Notes under the pieces: generated by a model
What the model was told of the DNA's origin: nothing
Seen by the model: the letters and a program-made list of their open reading frames with translations, nothing else
Databases searched by the model: none
Origin: Todiramphus chloris collaris
Taxonomy: Eukaryota; Chordata; Aves; Coraciiformes; Alcedinidae
Direction of reading: 5' to 3'
Assembly (NCBI GenBank): GCA_025345505.1
Contig: JANVCC010000010.1
Location: 40,710,660 to 40,774,659 of the forward strand
DNA length: 64,000 bases
Made by a program: the position numbers and the translations under genes
Shown: positions 48,801 to 60,509 of the stretch, in pieces
How positions within the stretch are numbered: position 1 is the stretch's first letter
How the letters are laid out: every line of letters begins with the position of its first letter

Positions 48801-50840
48801 ATGTTTGTCACATATCGCAGGTTTCAGCCATGCTTCTCTGTGAATTCTAATTAACATGCTATGTTTAATGACCTGTCCTGAAGTTTTTGTCTCATCTTTG
48901 TAATTAACATTTCCAGTACCTGATTTAGGATTCAAAGCTATCATACAGGGTTTTTGTTAAAAGCATTTTAATTTTTCTACATCAGCCATCTTTTTTGCTC
49001 TTTTTGTTTGGTATACTGTGACACATGAAGCTCTAGCCAATCAGTGTCCCTCATGACAGATGTCATATAGTCCAGTGGGGAGAAGATTGTATCCCAGTCT
49101 TGTATCTAGAGTCAGAAAAGAGATGCACAGAAAAATGCAACAAAACACAGCAGACGAGCAGTAGGCGAATGTTAATGCCTGGAGCCCCATGGCAGCCTAA
49201 CCACAAAATCAGCAAAAGGCTTTGCTCTCCTGACTTGCAGATTGGATCCAGCTCAGTGGGATACATTTTTGGAGAGGCCCCACAGGCATTGGCAGGGGGC
49301 AAGCTCTGAGCAGACTGGTCGTGGTTCTGGTACACCAACTTCCTTTCCCATTGCATTGTCTTTTCATTTCACACATTAAATTCCTGCCCTGACTCTTGAC
49401 CAGGGTATCTGTTTTGATACTGTAACTGGACATAAAAGCAATCTCAGGTCCCTGGATGACACTTTTTTTGTCAGAGGAGAGGGGTTGTTTCTTCTGGGTT
49501 GCCTGACAGGTACACATCCCATGTGTGATAATGATAGCACTGTGCTAGCTTAGAAGTGGGTCTTGGAGACATTGGGCCTGAGAGACTCTGATGGGTTATG
49601 GGACAAGAAACAGCCCTCTAAAGGACACTTCTAGGCAGCAACTTTAAGGTTGCTTTAATATATGGATCAGTCTGGAAGGACTGTTTAAATTTTCTTCCCA
49701 CCTCAGTTACATGGTGGTATTTACAACTTGTACACCCTTGATATTTAATTTGGGGGAGAGTTTCTCTGTCTAAAGAGAAATTACTTGAAAAGACCTTTTC
49801 CATTTAAATTAATTTGGATTTTGATTTATTTCTTCCAAACACATCTTAACACATTTTCAGTAAAGGTAGTTATTTTGAATATACCTTTGGTACAATTATA
49901 TTGCATTTTAACTGAAAAGCTGATCTAAAACTACATTTCTCATAGTAAAATGAAATGTTTTCAGCAAGAACCACATTCTCCTTAGAATTCTGCCTTAAAT
50001 TAAACCATATTTTTAGCCTTGAAAGCTTTTGTAGAGAAAATGTTTTCATCAGCTTTCCCTGCACACAGAAATTTCTGAAGAACAGTGTGGTTTACTCTGA
50101 AAGGAACATCTGCATCCATATGGAGTATGGCAACCTGTGAGTCCATGCTGGTACAGATTTAGCCAGCATGCTGGGGAAGATTACAGATATGCCAAATTGT
50201 TAACAGGAACATGTTGATCCAAATTGCCTGCTAAGGGGCAACAGCCACTATTTCAGTCCACAGCCAGCAAGAGATTGAACTGAAGCTGTGGCATTTTAGC
50301 TAATTATAGACCAATTACTTCGTCTTCAGATATGGAAGGATGAATTTCAGCCACAATATATTTCTTGGATGGTAACAAAATGCCAGTCTCTTATTTACTT
50401 TGTACGCAACATTCAGTTAAAAATCAGTTCCTACACTAGAATCACTAAGTATTCTTAAAAAAAAAATTAAAAAATTCATGGGCTCATAGATTTTGTTACT
50501 GTTATGACATGTACTAACTGAACTTCTATAAAAACCAGAATGAAGCCTGGGAAGTTCACTGGATTGATACAGCTAATCTACTCATAGCAAAGAGGGGGAG
50601 ATATTGCCCATATGGAACTGTTGGATTTTTGCCACTAGAAAGCAAACCCTATTCTATCTTAAGATATGACTACTGTAGTTTTTTACATTGTCCAACAATT
50701 ACCTGCAATTTTGCTGTCTTAAGGGTCTTCTTTTATGATAGATATGATGAAATACACATCAATGTAATCAATAACCACTACAGCTTGCATAATTTACTTA
50801 TCTTTTAATTGCATGTAGATATAAAGCAATATTTTATACT
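42836..50840. other. AT-rich non-coding DNA, no gene recognised
   Basis: No exon, RNA gene or clear mobile element was found. Simple sequence includes T-runs near 42970 and 43440, an A11 run near 46530, and C/A patches near 46610-46650. The interval 49060-49520 is somewhat less AT-rich and has moderately long open frames on both strands, but I recognise no motif in them. Confidence 0.55.
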
Positions 50841-51030
50841 GTGAGGGTGGCCATGTGCTGGAGCAGGTTGCCCACAGAGGCTTTTGAGTCACCATCCTTG
50901 GAGATAATCAAAACCTGACTGTATGTGGCCCTGAGCAACCTGCTCTAGGTGACTGCCTCAGGCAGGAGTGTGGACTAGATGATCTCCAAAGGCCCCTTCC
51001 TTCATCAGTCATTCTGTGACACTGTGATTC
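50841..51030 (+). mobile_element. CR1 LINE 3' end fragment
   Basis: The sequence GAGCAGGTTGCCCACAGAGG matches the end of the CR1 coding region (ERLPREA-type). TGAGCAACCTGCTCTAGGTG and GGACTAGATGATCTCCAAAG belong to the 3' UTR, and the copy ends in CATTCTGTGACACTGTGATTC, two degenerate copies of the 8-base terminal repeat. About 190 bp of the element remain. It differs from the other copies in the UTR (CTCAGGCAGGAGTGTGGACT), so it belongs to another CR1 subfamily. Confidence 0.9.
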
Positions 51031-54000
51031 AGAACAACTGTAGGCCATTGTCTCTTTATTTCCTTTCATTCAGCAATATGAGTCATCATTATGAAAACTC
51101 TACAAGGTTTGATAACCAGCAGGATAAAATCCATGCATTTCTTCGATCAGTAATTTCATGCACTGTCTCCTCCTCATGGCTGTCTCAGCATGTTTTATCA
51201 GTTCAATTTAATTTTTGAATAGCTTGATTTATTACTTAGTGCTAAATCATAGCACCTTTATGTTCCCTGTTTTCTACTTATCTATCTAGGATATCCATTC
51301 CAAGGTGGATCTTCACATAAATGGTTGGGAGAATGGAACTGTTTTTAAATGCTGTTTATACTTACTGAATTATGAGTCCTTCAGTAAACCAGTATGGTCA
51401 AATGTGAAGTCAATTGTCCTTCATCTGTTTTTGTGGGTTTTTTATTTTAATACAATATCTCACATGTTCCTTTTGTTACCAATAAGCTAAAAGATCCCTA
51501 TATATTTTAGACAACCCAAAAGTCAGGGCTTTAATTTCCATTTTTTTTTACGTGACTGATAAGGTTATTTATAAGTATCAAGATTTCTGCTTTTAAACAG
51601 GTGGTGTTGGTGTTCTTCCCTTGCAGTTATTGCTACTAGACAGACATCAATAAACGAGTGTGTGAAACTAGCAAAACACCTTTTTGTTCCTACTTAGAAT
51701 ATAATAGCTGGTTCTACACGTTTTCTGCTTCTCTTTTGAACTCCTAACAAGCAGAACAGGTAAAAAGAGTAAAACTGACAGATGCCAAAGGCCAAATATT
51801 CTTCATTAGAATGGTGAGGGAGGCATCAGTACATGTTTTTAAGCCACCAGACATCCGAGTACTCAGGGAACACTGAAGTATTATTGAGATAGATTTTAGC
51901 CAAACTGTGCTGTGAATTAAATTTTGCCTGCTGATCTTTCTGTCTGAAGCTGGTTTTGAAAGTTTCAGTCAAGACAGCTCTTGTGTTTAGAAGAAACATG
52001 GAAAAATCATGTTCCTTTTTACTGTTGAAATAATATGGTTATGTTGAGTAATTTAAACTATGGTAGTGACATGACCTCTGTGTCAAACATGTGACATTTT
52101 TGTTAAAACCTGTCCAGGTCTGGGAGGTGAATAAGCCTTTGAAGATTGTTATCTGTCAGATATGCTCAGTAAAGACTTCTGTGGCCTATTCTTTGCTGGT
52201 ACATGTTGTTCTCTTGAAGATTGCGTGTATCCAGGCTGCACATGAACTGTTTGCCAGAGTGACTGTATTTTTCTGCGTAGGAAGGTAAAGGAGGATTTTC
52301 CTCTAATTTCAGTGTTTTTTGAGGGCCAGGAAGGATAAAGTACCCAAGACCAGGAAACCCTTAATTCCTGAATTCTCAGCAGTGGTCCCTTTCCTCCCTC
52401 TGCTAAAGGAGGATGGCAAATAAGATGAGAGATCAGACTTGGGTTGGGAACACAGAGAGACTGGGACTGGAATATTGGACAATAGGAAGAAAAAAAACAG
52501 TGCCAGGAAAATATGATGAGTAGGTTTGGAAATCCACAGAATAGATTGGTAGAGTTTGGAGTGGTTATGTGTAGGCAGGAAAGAGCTGTAAGCCACCCAC
52601 TGGTGAGAGACATGGAAATCAGACAGGACTAGAGAAAGGGAAGCAGAGATGGGATTGACAGACAGAAGTAGTTTGTACTTTAAATACTCCTTTACTGGAG
52701 TTTCTCTCTTACTCCCTAGTTCCCTATACATTGCATACATACATCCCCAAGGTAAATTGTAGGTACAAAGTATGCCTTCTCCTGCATTTGCATTGCAGAT
52801 GTACATTTGTAGTCTTCTTTTCAGAATTGCAGCATGCTTTTGTTCTCATTGTTTGCTTAATAGATGGCAATTTTGGGGTGAAAATACATTATATTTAAAT
52901 ATGGAGAGAAATTATTTAAAATGAAGTGAAAAAACTCGGACCCTAAGTCTCTTGCACCATTTACAGCTTCTTCAGGTGTCTACATACTCTTGCCTCTAAA
53001 GAAATCTTTGGCGATATTTCTGCAAGACGAGATTTGTATGTTTGCTGTGATTTTTACGGATACTTACTTTCCTGATGCATCTTTGAAATGTCATTACTTT
53101 GCAGAGGCAACCACTGCCCTTTTAAATGGTTCTATTAAAATATATTTTAGATTGCCTGGAGCATTCTCAAACAAATTCGAGCAATAACAAATTAAGCCCC
53201 CTTAGTGAATGACTGACTTGGTAGACCTACCATTCAAAATAGCAGATTTTTTTTTTCTCTATTTTTTCTTTCTGCTTTTAGCAACACAAGTAAATACCCG
53301 TCTTGCTTTTTTTCCTGATTTTCTCTTTATTCCAGAGGAGCAAATTTTAAATAAGATGGAAATAGCTAATGTCATCAGAGAATTTGCCTTAGTACTAGCT
53401 TTATGTAAGGAACATTTTTGTTTCTAATAAGTTACGGTAATAGCAATGAGTCAGAATATGATTTGAATGAAAAGGGAGATTTTGCAACAACTTTTTTTGT
53501 GGTTTTGCACCATTAATATGTAGGATGACTTGTTATTACTTACCTTTTTATTCCACAAACAATAGTTATCCTAAGAAAATTTGTAGGGAAGCCATCCTTT
53601 TCTAAAGTCAGAGCTGAAAAAGGTCATTGAGACTGACCACATAGATGATCTCTTATTTCCTTTTCATTATTTTTTTGTCTACTGATACAAATATGGACAA
53701 GTACCAATATGTGCACATATGCGTATATATGTATAAATACTCATCTGAGTAAAAATTAAGTGCCTCTCTTGACTCATATGGTAACTGTGGAAAATAAAAT
53801 AAATTCAGCATGAGATTTCAATAGTCTCACTTAAAATACTGTAGGAAGAAATATCATGCCATCAAACAGCACACATTATGTTTACAAAATTCATACAAGT
53901 CATTAAGGAATTTAAAATTTTTTTTTAATGCAAAATGATAGTTAAGCTTTTAATAGAGAATCTATGAATTTTGCATATGTATTAGGGAAAGGCATTCCAG

Positions 54001-57000
54001 CAAAATGTGTAAGTCTTCAAGTGTTCTCTTTTCCTTTTTACTTTGCAACACTGGATTTTGATTTAAGGTTTGAGCAGAAGTAGTGGCTAATTATGATCAT
54101 AGTTTGCAGGTGATTACAGATCTAGTCATTCACTTGCTAAAACCATCATTTCTTTCATCTTTGTTGCAACAACTTTTTGATGTCTATTACAGACTTTTAG
54201 ATGATTTAAAAAAAATACTACAGATCCCTTGACATCCCCTTGCACATAAGGAAGCTTTAGCAGTGTTTCGTGGCTGCAGAGAGGATTTTATCTTTTTCAT
54301 TCATGCTTATATTTACTGAAAACTAAGGTGTTAATGCCAATATTTTGAAAGGAAAAATATTGGCTTAGCTGAAGCCTGCCTCTGCTTATGCATGTGCATG
54401 AGACAAATCTGACTCCATCTGGTAAACGTCAAGGCTGTCATGGAGTAGTGACAATTCAAAGGAGAGTGAAAGAAGCAGCCATGCTCCCTCTCCATGCAAT
54501 TCTAATAGCATGTCTGTGTGTCCTTGTATTTTTAAGCACCTTCCTCAAGGCTGACATGACAAGAATGTTGTTTCCACCTTATCCACCTTCATAAAAATAT
54601 ATTATTGTGTTTTGGGTTTTCTTAAACAACATTTCTGTCATGGGAAGAATATAAACACTTGAAAGTCAGCTGCATCTGTTAACTCTTACTGTACTGCCTA
54701 GATCCCAGTGGGAGGAGCTGATGAAAAACAGAGAGAAAATTGGCAATGAGTTTACAAGCCAAATGTGATGAAGGATATATATGCATATTATATTACATGA
54801 GATGACTTGGGCATGGCAGGCTGCCTGTTGTACTGTTGTTTCTCCTCCCTTCTCCCACCTCTGTTTTAATGATCAGTGGAGGCTTGAGAGTGAACTTTTG
54901 AATTCTGTCATTCATGGAACAGGCTCTCTGAAGACCAAAGTGCCTTGTCTCTGTACATCTTGAAAACCAACTGTATCTATACAAAGATAGAAAAATATTG
55001 CTGGAGAATGCAGGATGTCACTACTTGATTTGGTAGTCTGCATAGGAGTGGTAAGAAAGAATTATTTTCCCCCCACCTCTTTTTACTATAGAACTTATTT
55101 ATTCCTTTATTGAATAAGAATCCAGCTGTGTATTCTGAATGAGCTTTCTGCAAAAAGCTGCACAGACAGAACTTTGAGACCTTAAATGATCACGGCCATT
55201 TTGATGACAGCCTGCTGCTACAGTTGCTGGAGCACATGGCTGTGTAGCACCTTTTCCCTTTCTGTGTAATAACTTAGAAAAATATTTCTATACACCGTCA
55301 TAAGAGAGGATTCAGTGTTGCCTGTCTCATGACTGCTTTACTCTCACAGGACTTCATTGTTTGAATATTACACTCATTGATAAAAGTGCCTGTATTATCA
55401 CATGTGCTTTTGATGGCAAGATTGAAAGAGATCTTATAATGCCAAGACACAGTCATTGTTGTTTATATATATAGGATGTGTTTTGCTCAATTACCTGAAA
55501 CATGGAATAGCTCTGTGTGGTGATAAACTGGCCCAGCCTCTAGTGCAGTGAATTAAAGCTGAGTCCATAGAACAGTGTAGAGAATAAGAGTATGATATAT
55601 ATCAGTAAAAAAAAAAAAATAAAAAAAAATTGGAGAGCTCCTCTGGTTAACTGTGCAATGTTCTCCCCTATTGAGACCATTAGCATAGAGACAACGGCAC
55701 ATTTTCACCCAAAGCATATTCCTCTGCCACTAGCAAAGCCCATTTCTTTCTGTCAATATTATGACAGTAACTTTTTGACATTTAACTGTAAAATCTCTAT
55801 GCTTGTTGAAATTGTAAAATATTTTGTAAAATAAATTCTTAAATTTCAATTCAGTGAGAAATGCAGTGATCAGGCTGATAGTTGTCTGTGAAAGTAAGAG
55901 CTATGGTGTGCTCATACTGTGACGTCTACATCTGTCGTAGTTCACGTTGGTCCTGAACACGCCATCTTCAAGAAACTTACCTTTAACTATCTTGACCCTT
56001 AAAGATGTGCTACTTTCACTCTTTGTGTGTTTACAAAAACAAAAAAAATTGACAAAATACTTTATACACCAGTGCTCATAAGTGCAATGTATCTCTGAAA
56101 TAATTTCTGGCTTATACTAAAAATGGACATAATGGAATGTCATCTTTTTGTCAACTTCATTTGTTCACTAACATCTCCTGACTGGGGAAATGGTTGTATG
56201 TTGATTTAAATGAGAGATTTTCATACTCAGTTTTCTTATTCTCCAACGTTTGAAGGGCTGGTGGCAATACAACTCAACAGGGTATGCTTCTGCTGTACCA
56301 AGTGATATAAAAAGTTCCTCACATGACACATGTAGCTGCTTAGCAGATCAAAGGTGCTTCAGACCAGCAGGGCAGTACAAAAACCAGAACATAGGCAGGA
56401 TACCGACTTACTGTTGGATTTAAGAAATGAAAAGGAAATGGTGTGGGGGTTTTTTTCTCTCTCTTTCCTCCCCTCCTCTAGTTCTGGAAATGAAAGTGTT
56501 CATGTCAAGGCATTTTAAAAAATTTTGGCCTTTTTTCCTCAGAAGATATTTCAAATTATTTAGGAGCTGTTACTTATTTTTTTATCCTGCTTTCTTGCTA
56601 CAGCAGTGAGAGAGAACTTTGATGTATGAATGCTCACTACAATGTACAAAAATGTTATGAAACATGGCATTTATTTCTGCTTCCTAGGGCACAAAGATCT
56701 TACTCAGCCTATTTCTTACCAAAATATACTATTACTCACATGTTCAGCTGAGACCTACAATCTCAGCTAATATGAATAATAGTTCCCTTACTAAAAGGTG
56801 ACAGAGCTTCTGTCACAAAGCAGGTTTTAAAGGGAGGATGTAAAGTATCTCTATTTCATTTGGTAGCTGTATATGTTATTTAATTGATCTTTTCTTTTTC
56901 ACTCAACAGTAAAATACACATAGTATTATTTCTATGTGTGATGCTGAATGCAAAGACATGATTTGTTTGTTCTCATAAAACTTGGTGAGATATTTACCCA

Positions 57001-58062
57001 CCTCTGTTTATACCTTTGCAAAAACACCATCACTTCTCAGTGTTTTGGTGACATATAGTACCAGCGTATCACTAGATCAGTAGGAGTTTATTTAAGAGAG
57101 TCCTAACTTAAATATACAGGAATATATTTCACAGTGTTTTGTACTTCAGCTCTAAATTTAGCCCAGTGAGAAGAATTTTGCACATTAGTAGATTCTGGTA
57201 GTAGCCTTGAGTTTTTTTGGGGTAGATGAGAGCATAGAAATTGTAAATAAGTCTCAGACATCATCTAATTGAGTTCTTTGTAACAGATATGTCAGCTAAG
57301 TCTTTAAAGTATTTATTCACCCATCAGAACACATCCAGATACACTTTAAAGTATTGTTCAACTTTTTACAATGACAAAATTCCAAAGTAACCTGATTAGT
57401 TTTTCTTTTTTTCCCCTGTGTGGGGAAGGAAGGCTTGTGAGTCATCTCCTGAAAGAAAAACTGGCATTAACAGACATCTGGGGGCCTAACTCATGAAGAA
57501 TTAGTTGCAGAAGTAATATTCCTTACCCTTTTCCATTTCAAGTGGACATTATATCTTTCTGTCCCTAAAGGCATTACTGTACTCATATAGCAAAGCTGTG
57601 AAAAACTGTTGTGTTTTTGCCTATGAGCCATTGCAATTCACTGTCCCCTTTTATTTATGGTTCATCTTCTGCACCTACCTGTGAACTGAGATGCAGGTGC
57701 ACATTGTTTCTGTCAGTTCTCCCACAGGCGTGATTACCTCTGGGAAAGAGATGAGGAAGACAATGGTGAGATAATGGGGGTTATATATTTGGGAATACAT
57801 AAAAATACATTACTACAAGATCTGCTCAGACTTTTAGAGATGCAAAGACTGTCAGAGATGTGAGGCAGGATGTGTTGGTACTTGACTGTTTCACTTGTTC
57901 TGCCCCAGCTCATGGTACTGACTTTGTTCTTCTTACTATTGAATTTTATATGATTACACTCCTTCCAGATAAATGAGTAAGAGCATTTATAAATGGCACC
58001 TTATACGCAAAACAAACCAGGAAGAAAACCTTACAGAAAAAAAGCAGACATAGATTAAAAAA
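51031..58062. other. AT-rich non-coding DNA, no gene recognised
   Basis: No exon or RNA gene was recognised. The interval 52149-52806 has two overlapping minus-strand open frames of 154 and 165 codons. They have no motif known to me and sit in sequence that is purine-rich on the plus strand, which lowers stop frequency on the minus strand, so I do not call a gene. Other simple sequence: T-runs near 53247, A-runs near 55607-55630, and alternating TA/TG sequence at 53715-53745. Confidence 0.5.
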
Positions 58063-58235
58063 TTTTTTTCCTTTCCTTTTCCTTTTTCTTTTTTTTTTCC
58101 TTTTCCTTTTTTTCCTTTTCCTTTTTTTCCTTTTCCTTTTTTCCCTTTCCCTTTCCCTTTCCCTTTCCTTTTCCCTTTCCTTTCCTTTCTTTTCCTTCCT
58201 TCTTTTCTTTTTCCTTCTCTCCTCTTTCCTCTCCC
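58063..58235. repeat. Homopyrimidine tract 1, (CCTTTT)n/(CCCTTT)n
   Basis: The plus strand holds 173 consecutive pyrimidines with no purine. The left half is built from CCTTTT and longer T-run units; the middle has CCCTTT units (58143-58175); the right part is mixed CTTT/CTTCC. A further pyrimidine-rich stretch with a few purines continues to about 58275. Translation of the minus strand gives only Lys/Glu/Arg low-complexity protein, which is an artefact. Confidence 0.95.
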
Positions 58236-59279
58236 ATTTCCTCTCTGCTTTCATTTCCTTCTGTCTTTCTATCCTAACTTTTTATATATATTCTATTCAT
58301 TCAATCTAAAATGCATATTGAAGCTCAAGGCCAGCCATTTTCCTACTACTCACAAAGAAGTCAGCTATTCCATGACATCAACGGCTTGAAATGATCCTTC
58401 TGCTTTATTATTTGGTTGGTTATTTGGGGGTAATATTGGAAATATTAGACTTGTTTGAGAATATAAATCATATACTGCCAGACAGATGGAAGTTTGCCTT
58501 TTCCAAAAATACAAAATATATGACTCATTTTTATCTTTGGTTTTCCACTGTAAAGAATAAATGTCAACTTCCTGTGTAATTTTGATTTGTTTATCCAGCA
58601 GTTTTGTTTGTCCATGCAGTTTTCTCTTTGCCAGTTGTGGTCTATATTTGGTTTCCATAAAAGGTATGTTTTCTTTGAGGCTATCTTTATTTTACCACTG
58701 CCAAAACCACAAGTGATGCACCATTACTTGGACTTTTGTTCTTAATTTAAACTTGGCATAGTGTCCCCCTCTGGTGTAAAATACAAAACAAAATCCAGTC
58801 TGACATAAAAGCTAGGAGGTAACTCCTTCATTTGAGATTGTGTGTAGATTCTGTTGTACTGTTGTAAGGAGTGAGCTTTTCTACCATCCTTGTATTGGGG
58901 AAGGGAGGAGATATGGGATGAGGCTAGAATATTTACCTGATGGTTGAATATTTACAGAGGTCAGTCCATGCTATGGTATATACTGGGAAGTCTGTCATCA
59001 GGAATATAAATGTTAAAAGTTGGGGAAGCCATAGTTTATTTGAAGAGGGTGTTCCATCTAGAGCTTTACCAACTCTTTCTTACTGTTTTTCCTAATCTAA
59101 ATGGCTTTGGTGTCTTTGAGAAAACTGGAGATATGTGAAAGTGAAAAAAAAGCAGTTCCAGTTGCTAAAACATAATCACATGAGTCTCCCCAGTAGCAAT
59201 GGTAATAACAAGTTCAGTGTAAAATAGTCGTTAGATCAAGATGACAGCAATTGAGGATGTTTCTTTTCCTTTCTCCCTG
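58236..59279. other. Non-coding DNA between pyrimidine tracts
   Basis: This is ordinary AT-rich sequence separating the first two homopyrimidine tracts. No gene, duplicated segment or mobile element was recognised in it. Confidence 0.55.
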
Positions 59280-59601
59280 TTCTCTTTTCCCTTCCTCCCT
59301 TTCCCCTTTCCCCTTTCCCCTTTCCCCTTTCCCCTTTCCCCTTTCCCCTTTCCCCTTTCCCCTTCCTCCCTTTCCCCTTTCCCCTTCCTCCCTTTCCCCT
59401 TTCCCCTTCCTCCCTTTCCCCTTTCCCCTTTCCCCTTTCCCCTTCCTCCCTTTCCCCTTTCCCCTTTCCCCTTTCCCCTTTCCCCTTTCCCCTTTCCCCT
59501 TCCCCCTTCCCCCTTCCCCCTTCCCCCTTCCCCCTTCCCCCTTCCCCCTTTCCCCTTCCCCCTTTCCCCTTTCCCTTTCCCCCTTTCCCCTTCCCCCTTC
59601 T
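59280..59601. repeat. Homopyrimidine tract 2, 322 bp of (CCCCTTT)n/(CCCCCTT)n
   Basis: The plus strand is an uninterrupted run of 322 pyrimidines. Most of it is CCCCTTT (7-bp period), with interspersed CCTTCCTCCCTTT variants. From about 59500 it becomes CCCCCTT. The minus strand therefore carries dozens of closely spaced G4-G5 runs, a strong G-quadruplex pattern, and the plus strand an i-motif pattern. It also has mirror symmetry suited to triplex (H-DNA). Open frames through it (Phe/Pro/Leu repeats) are low-complexity artefacts. Confidence 0.97.
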
Positions 59602-59906
59602 ATTCTTTACTTCCTTCCTGAGAACAAACTTGAGATGTCAAATCGGTGTGAAGCGTAATAAATTTGGAAGAGCAGATCACAGGGAATGGATGGACTTGAA
59701 AGCACAAAAGCTTCCTGTGTTTCATCTTGTATTGTAAATAGAATTTATTTGTTTATTCACCCTGGAGAGACAGAAAATTACAAAGTAATCTTTTACATTT
59801 TGCAATCTTAACCCAAAGCCATACCAACCCAAAGAAAATATAAAAAAATGTCTGTGGATGAAACTGTGACCTTACTTACCTCCCACAGGCCATGGGGACC
59901 TGTTGT
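59602..59906. other. Non-coding DNA, no gene recognised
   Basis: This AT-rich stretch follows the long pyrimidine tract, and nothing was recognised in it. Confidence 0.5.
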
Positions 59907-60004
59907 CTGGTCATGCTTGTGCAGTCTGTTTGCAGTGGGTGTCACAGCAATCTCTCTGGTCATGCCTGTGCAGTCTGTTTGCAGTGGGTGTCACAGCAAT
60001 CTCA
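59907..60004. repeat. 49-bp tandem duplication
   Basis: Two adjacent 49-bp copies (59907-59955 and 59956-60004), starting CTGGTCATGC and ending CACAGCAATCTC, differ at one internal base (T/C at position 11 of the unit) and at the last base. The near identity implies a fairly recent duplication. It lies between the second and third pyrimidine tracts. Confidence 0.95.
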
Positions 60005-60386
60005 GCATCTGTTAAAGTTCCTCTGACAGCAAGCTAAGAAAGCAACATCCTCTGGCTTTTCACATTCCTTCACCACTACTGGTGTCAGTATGAGTTTACT
60101 GATCGTTCATTGCACCACAGAGTATCACAAGCTAGTACTTAACCACCTACCTTTTTCTTTCTTCCCTTTATTTTAATTTTTTTTTTCTTCTTTCTGTCAG
60201 AATGTGACAGCAATTTGTGTGTGGCACAGGGCTGTTGTTTTACCTTGTATTGTCTTATTTACACAGAGGTAAGTTGCTGTGTTTGATCTCTTTAGTGGCA
60301 TTTTTATCTCAGTGTGGATGAGAGAAGTCAGACGTGGAGAACAGAGGAGGCTTGAGTTCTGCAGTCTGTGCAGCTTTGTCACAGAG
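60005..60386. other. Non-coding DNA between the 49-bp duplication and tract 3
   Basis: No gene or repeat was recognised. A short T/C-rich patch occurs at about 60150-60198. Confidence 0.5.
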
Positions 60387-60509
60387 CCTCCCTTTTCCTT
60401 TTCCTTTTTTTCCTTTTCCTTTTCTGTTCCCTTTTTTTTTTTTTTCCTTTTTTCCTTTTCCTTTTTTCCTTTTCATTTTCCTTTTTTTCGTTTCCCTTTC
60501 CCTCTCCTT
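60387..60509. repeat. Homopyrimidine tract 3, (CCTTTT)n-like
   Basis: This is a 123-bp pyrimidine tract on the plus strand interrupted by only three purines (60426 G, 60475 A, 60490 G). Units are CCTTTT with long T-runs, ending in CCCTTT. Composition resembles tract 1 rather than the C-rich tract 2. Open frames through it are artefactual. Confidence 0.93.

Noticed and set aside
53600-53660. GAGCTGAAAAAGGTCATTGAG... as an old CR1 3' end
   Set aside because: The match is short and imperfect, without the rest of the UTR.
57220-57285. CATAGAAATTGTAAATAAG...CAGACATCATCTAATT as an old minus-strand CR1 3' end
   Set aside because: The similarity is suggestive but short and interrupted, and coding or UTR sequence does not follow; it is too weak to annotate.
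57946-58254. Lys/Glu/Arg-rich minus-strand protein
   Set aside because: Its repetitive N-terminal half is a translation of the homopyrimidine tract; it is low-complexity without any domain.
59241-59658. Phe/Pro/Leu repeat proteins in two frames
   Set aside because: They are translations of the (CCCCTTT)n array; any array lacking A and G has no stops on this strand.
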